Shown here piece by piece: positions 53,130-64,000 of a DNA stretch of 64,000 nucleotides. Source of the DNA: Warburgia ugandensis. Its lineage: Eukaryota > Streptophyta > Magnoliopsida > Canellales > Canellaceae. The stretch covers positions 60,542,190 to 60,606,189 of the forward strand of contig CP141135.1 of assembly GCA_035236585.1 (NCBI GenBank), written 5' to 3'. Within the stretch, counting starts at the first letter, position 1. Each line of letters starts with the position of its first letter. The position numbers were made by a program, and so were the translations under genes. Under the pieces are notes generated by a model. The model searched no databases and was not told the DNA's origin. It saw only the letters and a list, made by a program, of their open reading frames with translations.

Positions 53130-53643
53130 TGTAATAACCAATTAAAGATGTAACAAAAGCAAGGGCTAGCTACCTTTCCTCTTTTCTTTTTTCTTTAAAA
53201 AAAAAAATAGTCAGCTACCTTTACGTAGAACATAATGGACAGATAATAGTACTTCCTCTGGACCTAAAATTCAGTCTATTCACATGCCATGATCTGCTTA
53301 AGGTCCATTATGAAATGTAGACAACACTCAGGCAACGGAAGTCATACTAGATTTCATATGCAAACTCTTAGTAGTACAGGTGGCATGGATATCTCATAGG
53401 TAGAGTATATATCTACAGTTGGAGAAACTATAGGAGGATCCAAATAAAGAGCAGTTGCATTCTTATCATTATAATGGGTTGTTTCAATCTATTCTTAAAT
53501 AGTTTCCTATTTTATTGCATGTACTTGTAGCTCTGTTATATAAAGAGCACATCAAGCACTAAGGAAGGGGAGGAAAAAACTAATCATTATTGTGAATCTA
53601 GAGGTTACAACAAGATTTTTAATATCTTCCAGTTTTGGTAACA
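53130..53643 (+). mobile_element. 5' LTR of a chromovirus (start uncertain)
   Basis: The 3' end is fixed: TTTTGGTAACA ends at 53643, followed by a PBS. A TATATAAAG box lies at 53537-53545, about 100 bp before the end. The best 5' terminus is TGTAATAACC at 53130, which would give a ~510-bp LTR, but no second copy is in the window to confirm it. Confidence 0.6.
53537..53545 (+). promoter_or_regulatory. TATA box of the chromovirus LTR
   Basis: TATATAAAG in the distal LTR, at the usual place for the U3/R border. Confidence 0.5.
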
Positions 53644-53647
53644 ATAG

Positions 53648-53659
53648 TGGTATCAAAGC
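53648..53659 (+). other. Primer binding site of the chromovirus
   Basis: TGGTATCAAAGC starts 5 bp after the LTR end. It differs at one base from the standard initiator-Met site TGGTATCAGAGC. Confidence 0.8.
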
Positions 53660-53664
53660 AGGTA

Positions 53665-54212
53665 TGGATCTCTAAGAAAGAATGACCAAATTGGAGGATT
53701 CTATGGTAGAATTAGCCAATGGCCAGAAAGAACTCATCAATCACATTATAGATTAGTTAGAGGATGAGCTAGCTGTTCTCCAATAGGAATGAGAAAGGAG
53801 AGGCTTTTGGCAACCAAATAGGAGAAAGACAAGCAACTTTCAATAGCAGTTCCACTAATTGAGCTCATGCAATTGTACCTTGTACCTTGAAGATCGACTT
53901 TCCATGATATGATGGATGTGATGATCCAACCACTTGGGTGGGTAATGCCAAGAAATATTTCACCATCTATTACTTGGCTGATAAGGTGATGCTAGCTTCT
54001 TTTCACCATCTATGACTTGGCTGATAAGGTGATGCTAGCTTCTTTTTATCTAGAAAAGGATGCTTAGCTATGGTTTCAAACCTTAGAGAAAGAGATCCTG
54101 TATGTAACTTGGGAAGACTTCAAAAATGGAATTTAACCCTGCTTTGGGCCCAACCAATTTGAAGATCACTTCAATGAGCTTATTAAGCTTTGACAGGTTG
54201 GTTCTATTCTGG
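53665..54212 (+). pseudogene. Chromovirus gag, N-terminal part
   Basis: From the ATG at about 53665 the codons read MDL, a stop, ERMTKLEDSMVELANG (coiled coil). Then, with frame changes, come the gag-domain phrases DDPTTWVGNAKKYF, DKVMLASF, LEKDAQLWFQTLEKE and TWEDFKNG, ending in FGPNQFEDHFNELIKL at about 54190. This D-P-x-x-W ... LASFHLE-DAQLW ... TWE-F pattern is typical of Ty3 chromovirus gag. A duplicated ~50-bp piece (about 53955-54045, the GACTTGGCTGATAAGGTGAT unit) sits inside. A LINE interrupts it. Confidence 0.8.
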
Positions 54213-54230
54213 AGTCATCATCATCAAGAC

Positions 54231-56521
54231 TATGATGACCCGGGTTTTCACATGCATTTTTAAATGCAAAACTAATTCCTAAGGCAGGATCGATCCCTAT
54301 TTGAAAACAATTTTATAAAAACAATGTAATGCAGCAAAAAAATCTTTTATTTTAAATTCATTTTGAAAACCCCGAGTGTCATTTGCTTTCAAGATGGACA
54401 ATGAAAATTTGAAAATAAAGAAAAATCATAAATATTTCCTATGTCTATCCAGTCATAGCTCATAGCCAACTGTAATAATTACAAGTACATGTCCAAAAGG
54501 TAGATCATACCCTTACCTTTATACTTGTCTTCCCTTCTTTCTCTTGAGCGTAGTACTAACATTTTTTGATACTTCTTCTAATCCTGTGTGGAGCTAATCT
54601 GCAAAAATAATATCTTTAGGTGAGTATTCCTCATATCCAGTAGGTGATCTGATATTACTATTTTGAAAACACAGTAGGCAACATGCTTAATTCAAGGAGC
54701 TTTTCATGTAAAGCATCAGTGATTCCTTTTTTTGTAAACATGCATGTTTATGCATAAAACGTAAGCTCATTGATGCAATTTCAATCATGGAATCCTTTGC
54801 CAAAATCTAGTATTCAATGATAAAATCATAAAGTAGAAATCAATAGATCCATGTAAGAAGATCTCGGCAAACACATCAAACCAACGAGTCAAATATAATA
54901 ATCATGAAACTCTTAAAATAGTCATCATTCAAAGAAGATGCTGGCATCACTATAAGCATCATGCACATGGTCTTTTGGCAAAACACACCAAGCCGACTGG
55001 TCACGACTCATCGTATATGACCATCTCAATGCTAGTTTCAAAACATGCAAGCAATGCATTTATAAAATTAGTTCAATGCAAGCAATTGCATTCAAGATCA
55101 TAAGAAAAATCTGTATACTCATTATGCGAATATCATATCTAAAAAAGCATACTAAACACGGTCATCAGGATTAAATAAATCAATTAATTTTAGGAAATAC
55201 ATTTGAAAACTTAGCAGTGTCAGACTACCTACCTCGATCGTCATCACTTAACTCGAGTCTCTGTTCAATTTGAGTCCTAGATCACCTTTGTCCTAGGTAT
55301 TATATGGAAATAAAAATCCAAATATTATTTCCTATTTTACAGATCAACGGCTAGAACTATACTATAAGCTATAGATCTCTGATTTGTGGGTTTCTAATGG
55401 TTGATTTATGTAATTTAGGGTTAATCTAGGTATATTGATCTCCTAATATATCAAATAGATTAATCTATGAGATTTAATCATCTTTGATCTTGCCAATCTA
55501 TGAGATTTTTATGGTTTTTTAGGCAATAGTCATGTAAAATAATCCTCTAATCCTAACTTTTATAGTCTCATTAGCTCTGTGTCATCATTACGAACGTAAT
55601 TGTTCTTTCAAATTGTCGATCAGAGTTATATAGCCTCCTTAATTGGGTTTTAGTGTCTCAAATCAATCAAACAAATTAGAATCCTCCATTTAGGGCCCTC
55701 GCATCAAGGTTCCCAAGACTCATGCTCGTCTCGGTCGAACCGAGCCCGTGCCCTTAGGCGGTGTGTGCTCGAAGTCCGTCCCAAGGGCGCGTTTTGGGCG
55801 TGCATTACCCGCTGCGTCCCTGGGACGTGCTAGTTCGAGGGTTCTGGAACGAACTCGTCTTCCTTGACATGTTCTCTGGCTGAGAAACACCAGATCCGGC
55901 ATGGATCTGGGTTGGGGGATGGGTTTCTTACTTGGGCAGCCTAAGATGGCTCCCGCTTTTTGCCGGTGTGCGATTTCTCTGTGCCTACCTGAACCCTAGC
56001 TTACAGTCGGAAGAGATGAGGAAGATGATTGGGGGAAAAAGGGGAAGAGGGCTTTTTAAAGAGGGTAAAGGTGGTGCTGCCCAATCTCGGTGACTCCATT
56101 TTTCTGGCGCTACCTTGCAGAGGCGGTGTTGTTAGGTCAGTGGCTAGAGGTAGGGGACGACCAGGGGGTGTCGTTATCAAAACGACCCCCTACGTTTTCA
56201 GCCCATTTTGTTTTTAAGTTCAAATTACACAAATACCCCTCAATCTTAAAATGCCCCTAACTTGGTCATACAAACTCTGTTTTCAGTGTTCTTTGAGGCA
56301 TTGGATTCCATTTCGAGTATAGAATCTAATGATACTGATTTTTCTCACAATTTCCTTTGTTTCATATTTTAATTGAAATTAAACACCTAACCATCTATTA
56401 ATATCATTATATATTAATTTTTAAAATAAAGAATTTGTAACTAATTGGAAAATGGTAAATATCATCATTGATCGTGGTTGTAAAAGTGATATGAAATATC
56501 TTCAAAATTTGAGTCATTACA
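54231..56521 (-). mobile_element. Solo LTR, family C, minus strand (2291 bp), TSD AAGAC
   Basis: On the plus strand it starts TATGATGACCCGGG and ends GAGTCATTACA, so on its own strand it opens TGTAATGACTC like the copy at 10202. The target duplication AAGAC is exact at 54226-54230 and 56522-56526. It sits at the 3' tail of the LINE. The minus-strand 60-codon ORF at 55720-55902 is in GC-rich LTR sequence and is not a gene. Confidence 0.9.
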
Positions 56522-56633
56522 AAGACCTATCCCAAATAGGAGTTGGCCACATAAATCTTATTCCTCCATTCCTCTCTATTAAGTATCATGGCTTCCTTTA
56601 GTCCCAAAGTTTTTAAATCTTTTCTTACAATAT

Positions 56634-58040
56634 CTATCCAATTATTTTCAACCTTCCCATTGCCCTTTTAGAACCTTCAACTTGCATTGCCTCACTCCTT
56701 CTAACCACTGCCATTTTTGGTCTCCTTTGAACATGTCCAAACCATCTAAGTCTAATCTCCCTCATCTTGTTACATATTGGTGCTACCTCTAAATTTTCTC
56801 TAATATTTTCATTCCTAATTCTATCCTTTTTTGTCTTGCCACTCATCCATCTCAATATCCTCATTTCCCTAATGCTCATCCTATGAACATGATGTTCCTT
56901 AACTGGCTAACACTCTGATCCATAGAGCATGGCCGGCCTTATGGCCATCCTATAGAATTTTTCTTTTAATTTGAATGACACCCGTCAATTACACAAAACT
57001 CCAGAAGCACATCTTCATTTATTCCAACCTACTCGGATTTTCTACGTAAGCTCCCTCTCAATCTCTCCACTCTCATAAATAATTGATCCTAAGTATCGAT
57101 AGTGGTCTTTTATGGGGAGTTCTTGGTTATCAATCTTAACCGATATTCCACTCCTAGTCCTCTCCTTGTTAAAATTGCATTCCACATATTCTGTCTTAGC
57201 TCGGCTAATTTTAAATCCTTTAAATTCTAATGTTTCTTTCCATAACTCTAGCTCTATATTTACACCCTCCCTTGTCTCATCAAGTAAAACTATATCATCT
57301 GCAAATAGGATGCACCATGGAATCTCCTAGTGCATATGTTTTGTTAACTCATCCATAACCAACGTGAAAAGGTATGGGCTCAATGTTGATCCTTGGTGCA
57401 ATCCAACAGCGATAAGAAAATCATCGGTCTTGCCACTAGTGGTCTTAACATTTGCTACTGCTCCTTCATACATATCTTTAATTATGTTTATATAACCCCA
57501 CTAAACTACTTTCTTGCCCAACACCCTCCATAATAACTTTCTAGGGACTCTATCATAAGCTTTTTCTAAGTCGATAAAGATCATGTGAAGGTCTTTCCTC
57601 CTCTCCCTATATTTCTCTATCAATTATCTTAGTAAGAAAATAGATTCCATGGTAGATCTCTCAGGCATGAAACCAAACTGGTTCTCTAATACACTTGTCT
57701 TATGCCGTAGCCTCTTCTCAATCACTCTTTCAAAAAGTTTCGTAGTGTGGCTCATAAGTTTGATCCCTCGATAGTTAGTACAACTCTGTATGTCTCTTTT
57801 ATTCTTATAAATTGGTATAATAGAGCTTTTCCTCCATTTATCAAGTAATTTCTTTGATTTTATAATATTGTTAAACAACTTGGTTAACCAAACTACCCTA
57901 GTATCTCCCATATTCTTCCAAATCCCTATTGACACACCATCGGGCCCCATGGCCTTTTGCTGATTTTATCTTTTTCAAGACCTCTTTCACTTTAGATAAT
58001 CTAATCCAATGTTCATATCTATAATGTCAAATGTAATTTA
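56634..58040 (-). pseudogene. LINE reverse transcriptase and C-terminal region
   Basis: Reading downward: the RT start MGPDGVSIGIWKNMG (57950) with WRKSSIIPIYKNKRD, CTNYRGIKLMSHT and ENQFGFMPERSTMESI; then the palm motif FADDIVLLD (FADD at 57294-57305); and finally the C-terminal phrase MRILRWMSGKTKKDRIRNE with IRLRWFGHVQRR (56879-56634). These are hallmark phrases of plant RTE-class elements. RT here would copy element RNA at a nicked target site. Frameshifts separate the segments, so it is inactive, although the ADD catalytic residues are preserved. Confidence 0.9.
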
Positions 58041-58745
58041 AGTTTACAGTAATCCTTATATTCTTAGAGCCATTGTCATTTAACATCTGTTCTTTTTTGA
58101 TTAATTTTATCTGTGTCCCCAGTTTATTTACATCTGTGTCCTATTTTATTCCAGTTTGTTTTGTCTGCATTTTTCTTATCCAGGAATTGCCTTCTCTACC
58201 AGATCAATTAAGGCCTAACCCAATCAATGGGTTAGCCTTAATCAAACCAAATCTTCAATTTCTCCTTCGTTACTTGGTGGATTTCAAATTAATTTTACAG
58301 GTTCATTATTAGGACATCCCTAGACATAATCAACGTATCTGATCTTCGATCTGAGATCCAAAATTCAATTTGGGCTGTCCAAATCTTGAAATTACAATTT
58401 AGCCGGATCTCTTTGATTTTAAGGAATCTGACAAATCCGACCAATGGATCACTAATCAAGAACGTGACATATATGAAGGCTGATCATCTCTCAAGACATC
58501 AGAGTTGAAGATTTTGATAGTGTTTGATCTAGGGAAGTAGTTTTTTCTCATTATTTGATTTGATTAGATATGAACATTGATTCTCATTTCAATAATTCCA
58601 GTAATTTTGAGTGATTTCTTTTTAATTTTACATAATTAAATTTTATTGAAATTCCTACTTTTTAAATCAAGTTCTTGTGTGATTGACCCGTACTTACATA
58701 AGCTACACTACAATAGCTCATGCACTTGCTGTTAAACAATCAACA
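58041..58745 (+). mobile_element. Family B LTR fragment inside the LINE (3' ~700 bp)
   Basis: It ends CAATCAACA at 58745 after the same terminal ~60-bp tract as 34278-34337 and carries the family phrases ATCTGTGTCC and TTTATTCCAG also found at 63010-63060 and 63515-63540. The 5' two thirds of the LTR are missing. LINE RT lies to the left and LINE endonuclease to the right. Confidence 0.78.
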
Positions 58746-59740
58746 AGGTTGTTTTCTCTCCTTTTAAGTTTCACCACTTAGTTTTTGGGTACCTATTAAG
58801 GTCATTTCCTCTCTTCCATCTTTTAATATAGATCTTCATAACCATTAAATTATGTTGTGAGGTTAAACTCTCACCGGGTATCACCTTACAATCCTTGCAC
58901 ATTGAACTTTTAGTATACCTAAGTAGAAAAGAGTCTATTTGGCTTTTATGAAGTCCATTTTTAAATGTTATCAAGTATTTATCCCTCTTCTTAAAGAATG
59001 TATTCGCAATGGCCAATTTATATAACAAAGCAAAGTTAAGGAGAGTTTTCTCCATCTCATTTTGTTTTACTATACCATACCCTCAATGTATCCTATCATA
59101 TCCTTCCTTTTCTTTTCCTACATGGTCATTTAAGTCTTCTTCTATAAATATCCCCTTAGTGCTGGGAATTTCTTGTTTGACGCTCTCCATATCTTCTCAA
59201 AACTATCTCTTGATTATATCTTCTAATCCTACCTGGGGTGCATATGCACTTATAACATTTATAATTTGCTCTTTTAGAACAAGTTTTATTATTCTAATTC
59301 TATCATTGATTCATTAAACGTCCATAAATTTATCCTTTAATTCTTTAACCATCCTACACCATTTCTATTATTATCCTTTCCTATGTAATAGAGTTTGTAC
59401 TCATCGATTTCTCTGGTTTTAGCCCCTTTCTTCTTAGTTTCATAGATAAAACAATTTTGACTCTCCTAAGTTTCATCGTATATACTAACTCCAAACTCTT
59501 ACCTGTCAATGTCCCATATTCCATGTGGCGATACTAATCTTATGCTCTTGAGATATCCTATTTACGCACTCACTTCTCAATCTCCATGACATGAATCCAT
59601 GTCCACTTTTCACTGCACCTAGGTTTTGATGCAACGCATCGCTTTTGAGAGGATGCTCCAGCAGCCCTTGCCTATTTTGCACTATAACTGCGATCTGATG
59701 TAGCACGTCACTTCTAAGGGAATGCCCTAGCAACCCTTAC
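58746..59740 (-). pseudogene. LINE endonuclease region
   Basis: Downward from 59733: KISIATWNMGHLTGKS (the endonuclease/exonuclease/phosphatase start, where Asn of W-N-M is the conserved residue), then TREIDEYKLYYIG. After a gap comes 59055-58771 with LLNFALLYKLAIANTFFKKRD, SQIDSFLLR and CKDCKVIPGESLTSQH, which is the end of the RTE endonuclease fold (family: S-QIDF...DCKVIPGE). It nicks target DNA in active elements. Deletions and stops are present. Confidence 0.85.
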
Positions 59741-59815
59741 CAAATTTTCCCTACATTTGGGATCCAATGTAGTACATCGCTTATGGGAGAATGCCTTAGC
59801 TTAAGAGAATGTCAG
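59630..59815. repeat. Diverged tandem repeat at the LINE 5' end, ~65-70-bp unit
   Basis: Three units share a GAT-CAATG-AG-ACATCGCTT type core followed by GAGAATGC and a CAGCAACCCTTACC type tail (starting about 59630, 59692 and 59758). They lie upstream of the endonuclease start on the minus strand, so they may be promoter-like monomers. This is inference only. Confidence 0.6.
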
Positions 59816-59990
59816 TTTTCGATTCATGTCATGTTAGGGTCGCCATACTTTTAAGAAGTTGGAGATGATTTTCATTTCTTACTTACAAACTAATACACAA
59901 ATTCACATTCATTTGCAAGTAGGAAGGAAATAATAAAATCATCTTCAACTTCTTCCTTACCAGCTAGCACCTGCCACAAGACCCTCCTTT

Positions 59991-60812
59991 TCCAACTGGG
60001 CTTGGGACTGGCATTGGCAAAGTGTCAAGGAAAATTTGAGAGGCTTCTAGCTAAGGTGGGAACTCTATCTCAAGTCTGAAAAGTAAGTTGCTTTGTTACT
60101 GGTCTAAAGGATAACATTTAGACTCATGTACAAACCAACCATCCTAGTACTTTAATAATGGCTATTCGATTGGCTAAGCTTTATGAAGCTCAGGATGTTG
60201 TACACTATAGGTCCATATTGCCTTCCAATTGGTCCTTAAACTCAGACAAGGTGGATTTTGGTCCTACCTATAGTAATACAAGTGCATCACGAAAGACAAA
60301 GAGGATGACACCAGATGAATTGGCAGAAAGGCAATGCAAGGGGTTGTGCTTGCATTGCAATGACAAATTCAGTTTAGGCCATAAGTGCTCTAAACTGTTC
60401 TGAATTGAGGCTTGCCTTGGGGAGGAAGAGGTCCATGATGGAGAAGTAGATGATATTGCTGCAGAGATAGATGAAACACTAGCCATATCTTTACATGCCA
60501 TGGCTGGAAAGTAGGTGCCAAAGGCAATAAAGTTATGGGGAGAAATTAAAGGGTACCCAGTCATGACCCTTATAGACTTTGGGAGTCCGCACAACTTTAT
60601 AAGTTCTCTAGTGGTAGAGAAGATAAAATTGCAACCCAATGACAACCGTTCATTGGAGGTGTTAGTAGCTTCTGGAGAACGACTTTATAGCCCTAGGAAA
60701 TGTTAGCATGTTGAGTTGAAGCTCCAGGGATTTTCCTTTTATGTTGAGTTCTTTATTCTTCCATTGGAGGGATATGATGTGGTTATAGGAAGCCAGTGTT
60801 TAATCACCTTGG
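59991..60812 (+). pseudogene. Chromovirus gag C-terminus, zinc knuckle and protease
   Basis: Gag resumes as QGKFERLLAKVGTLSQV (about 60028), then the C-terminal helix with IRLAKLYEAQD (60158-60192). The knuckle CLHCNDKFSLGHKC is at 60348-60389 (the C-x2-C...G-H-x-C form of chromoviruses). The protease reads MTLIDFGSPHNFIS (about 60563-60604), with Phe where the catalytic Asp-Ser/Thr-Gly has Ser/Thr, and VVEKIKLQ, then YDVVIGSQ (60769-60792, the flap-end motif). Stops occur after LF and AGK. It is cut by a family B LTR at 60813. Confidence 0.88.
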
Positions 60813-61274
60813 TGTTAAGTGTTCAATTTTGGTCAAAATACCTCTAATTTAGTATTCAATTAGATCATTTAGGCCATCAATTTCAAGATTTTACATATAA
60901 TATTTTATTTTAGCTTTAATTGGCCATCCAACCGTTGAATTGTAAGATTTAATGGTCAGATGATCATCGGAGCTACTTATAAGAGTAATGAATTGTTTAG
61001 ATGATTCTAATTGGGTCATGTGCATTGTAGATCAATCAACTCAAGCTTAGATAATCCAGATCAAATCAAGGAGATCATATGAGGATGATGAAGCTTCTTG
61101 GAAAGGGAAGACTTTAAAGCCTCATAAGATAAAAGAAATTTGAAGAATTGTAGAGTTTTGGGCAAGAATGGACTTTTAGTGGACCCTATCGCTTTATCTC
61201 TCTTATCCTCTCTCTCCATCTCTCTCTTACCTCCTCTCCGACATAGGTTTTCCTTGCTTTTCTCTCTTCCCCCC
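60813..61274 (+). mobile_element. Family B LTR (outer copy), left part
   Basis: Starts TGTTAAGTGTTCAATTTTGG directly after the protease motif of the chromovirus. It continues after the nested solo LTR at 63350. Its 3' limit lies near or beyond the window end. Confidence 0.75.
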
Positions 61275-63349
<2,075 letters not shown>

Positions 63350-64000
63350 CCCCCTCCTCCCTCTCCTCCTATGACTTCCCTCTTTTCGTCGGGGATCATC
63401 TGATTTTTTTTCGTTTTAATTTTTTTTCAAGAAATTCCAATCTTGCTCTTGGAGGATCTAAGTAATTCCACCTCTATCCTCTTTTTAATACCGTCCGTGT
63501 CCCAATTTTTAATTACATCTGTGTCCCCATTCTATTCCAGTTTTTCCTTATCCATATTCTGCCTATCTAGGGATAGTGTTATCTAAGATTGCTTGTTTAG
63601 TTTCATTTTCTATTTTTTTAATTAAAAATTTTGTAAATTGTAGCCGTTAAATAAATCTAAAATTTTATTTTATTGTTAGTTTATTTATTTTATTTTATTT
63701 AAAACTTCATCTTTTAAAGTGAGTCCCTGGGAATGATTCAATGGAATTTTGAGCAACTTTGTATTAAATTCGATTATGATGCTAATCAAATTATTTTGCA
63801 TGGCATCTATATAAAATGAACCAAATGTGGCCAATCCTTAACACCTCCAAAGCTATCACAACATGGTGTATCACATCAACTGTTAAGCAATAATGAAAAA
63901 CTCATGGAGAGACGCCAGATTCCTTTCCGTCAGGGATCATCTTCTTTTTTTTTCGTTTTAATTTTTTTTTGAAAAATTCTAATCTTGCCCTTGGAAGATC
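63350..64000 (+). mobile_element. Family B LTR (outer copy), right part, with a repeated segment
   Basis: It continues the LTR begun at 60813, with ATCTGTGTCCC and ATTCTATTCCAG phrases, up to about 63742. About 165 bp of unassigned sequence follow, then at about 63913-64000 a second copy of the segment at 63362-63450 (the TTTCGTTTTAATTTTTTTT tract). The arrangement continues past the window. Confidence 0.6.

Larger units (their letters stand above)
54213..59990 (-). mobile_element. RTE-type LINE on the minus strand, itself interrupted
   Basis: A non-LTR retrotransposon inserted in the chromovirus gag. Its own 3' tail is at the left: a TCATCATCATC repeat plus AAGAC (54213-54230), then, after the solo LTR, CTATCCCAAATAGG from 56527. 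On the minus strand this reads TTTGGGATAG...TGATGATGA, like the short-repeat 3' ends of plant RTE elements. Endonuclease, RT and C-terminal segments follow in order toward higher coordinates. The 5' boundary near 59990 is approximate. It is dead: frameshifts, stops and two LTR insertions. Confidence 0.8.

Noticed and set aside
57112-57330. 72-codon plus-strand ORF
   Set aside because: It is antisense to LINE reverse transcriptase, whose FADD motif and palm region are on the minus strand.

Overview
This window is nuclear DNA from a flowering plant with a large, repeat-rich genome. The evidence is AT-rich sequence, Ty3-type LTR retrotransposons nested inside one another, plant RTE-type LINE remains, and genes with short phased introns encoding a plant terpene synthase. 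No bacterial genes, rRNA, tRNA or CRISPR arrays are visible. The species cannot be named from the sequence.

Positions 1-34337 are a single stack of nested retrotransposons. The outermost layer is a plus-strand Ty3 element of the Tat/Athila kind ('family B' here). Its gag, protease, RT, RNase H and integrase pieces lie in order at 9408-10201, 12840-13411, 15136-16327, 20829-21262 and 29872-30500, and its 3' LTR is 32205-34337. Five insertions interrupt it: a Tekay/Del-like element with LTRs over 4 kb (family A, 1-9407); a solo LTR of a third family (C, 10202-12839); a minus-strand family B solo LTR (13412-15135); a minus-strand family A solo LTR (16328-20828); and a complete minus-strand family B element that keeps gag but has lost pol (21263-29871). 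For most insertions the 5-bp target duplications can be read and the interrupted pol reading can be followed across the junction.

Positions 34338-49426 hold the host-gene region, a degraded terpene synthase (TPS) cluster. Its parts are: a pseudogene starting at exon 4, flush against the outer retrotransposon's 3' end (34338-35615); a truncated minus-strand family B LTR element (about 35870-39000); two tandem 5'-only gene copies made of promoter, exon 1 and exon 2 (43470-44326 and 44852-45657); and one seven-exon TPS gene (46381-49365). That gene would encode about 586 residues, with a DDVYD motif and an intact NSE/DTE-type motif. One base is missing in exon 5, and glycine replaces the tryptophan of the RR(X)8W motif.

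Positions 49427-53129 show no recognisable gene. From about 53130 a second nested block begins. It is a plus-strand chromovirus (LTR end, initiator-Met PBS, gag, zinc knuckle, protease) interrupted by an RTE-type LINE on the minus strand. The LINE carries a solo family C LTR (54231-56521) and a family B LTR fragment (about 58040-58745). The chromovirus then runs into a family B LTR at 60813, which itself contains a solo family B LTR (61275-63349) flanked by CCCCC.

The only candidate functional host gene is the TPS at 46381-49365. If active it would make a plastid terpene from a prenyl diphosphate, but as read here it is frameshifted. Everything else is transposon sequence, pseudogene or unassigned AT-rich DNA.
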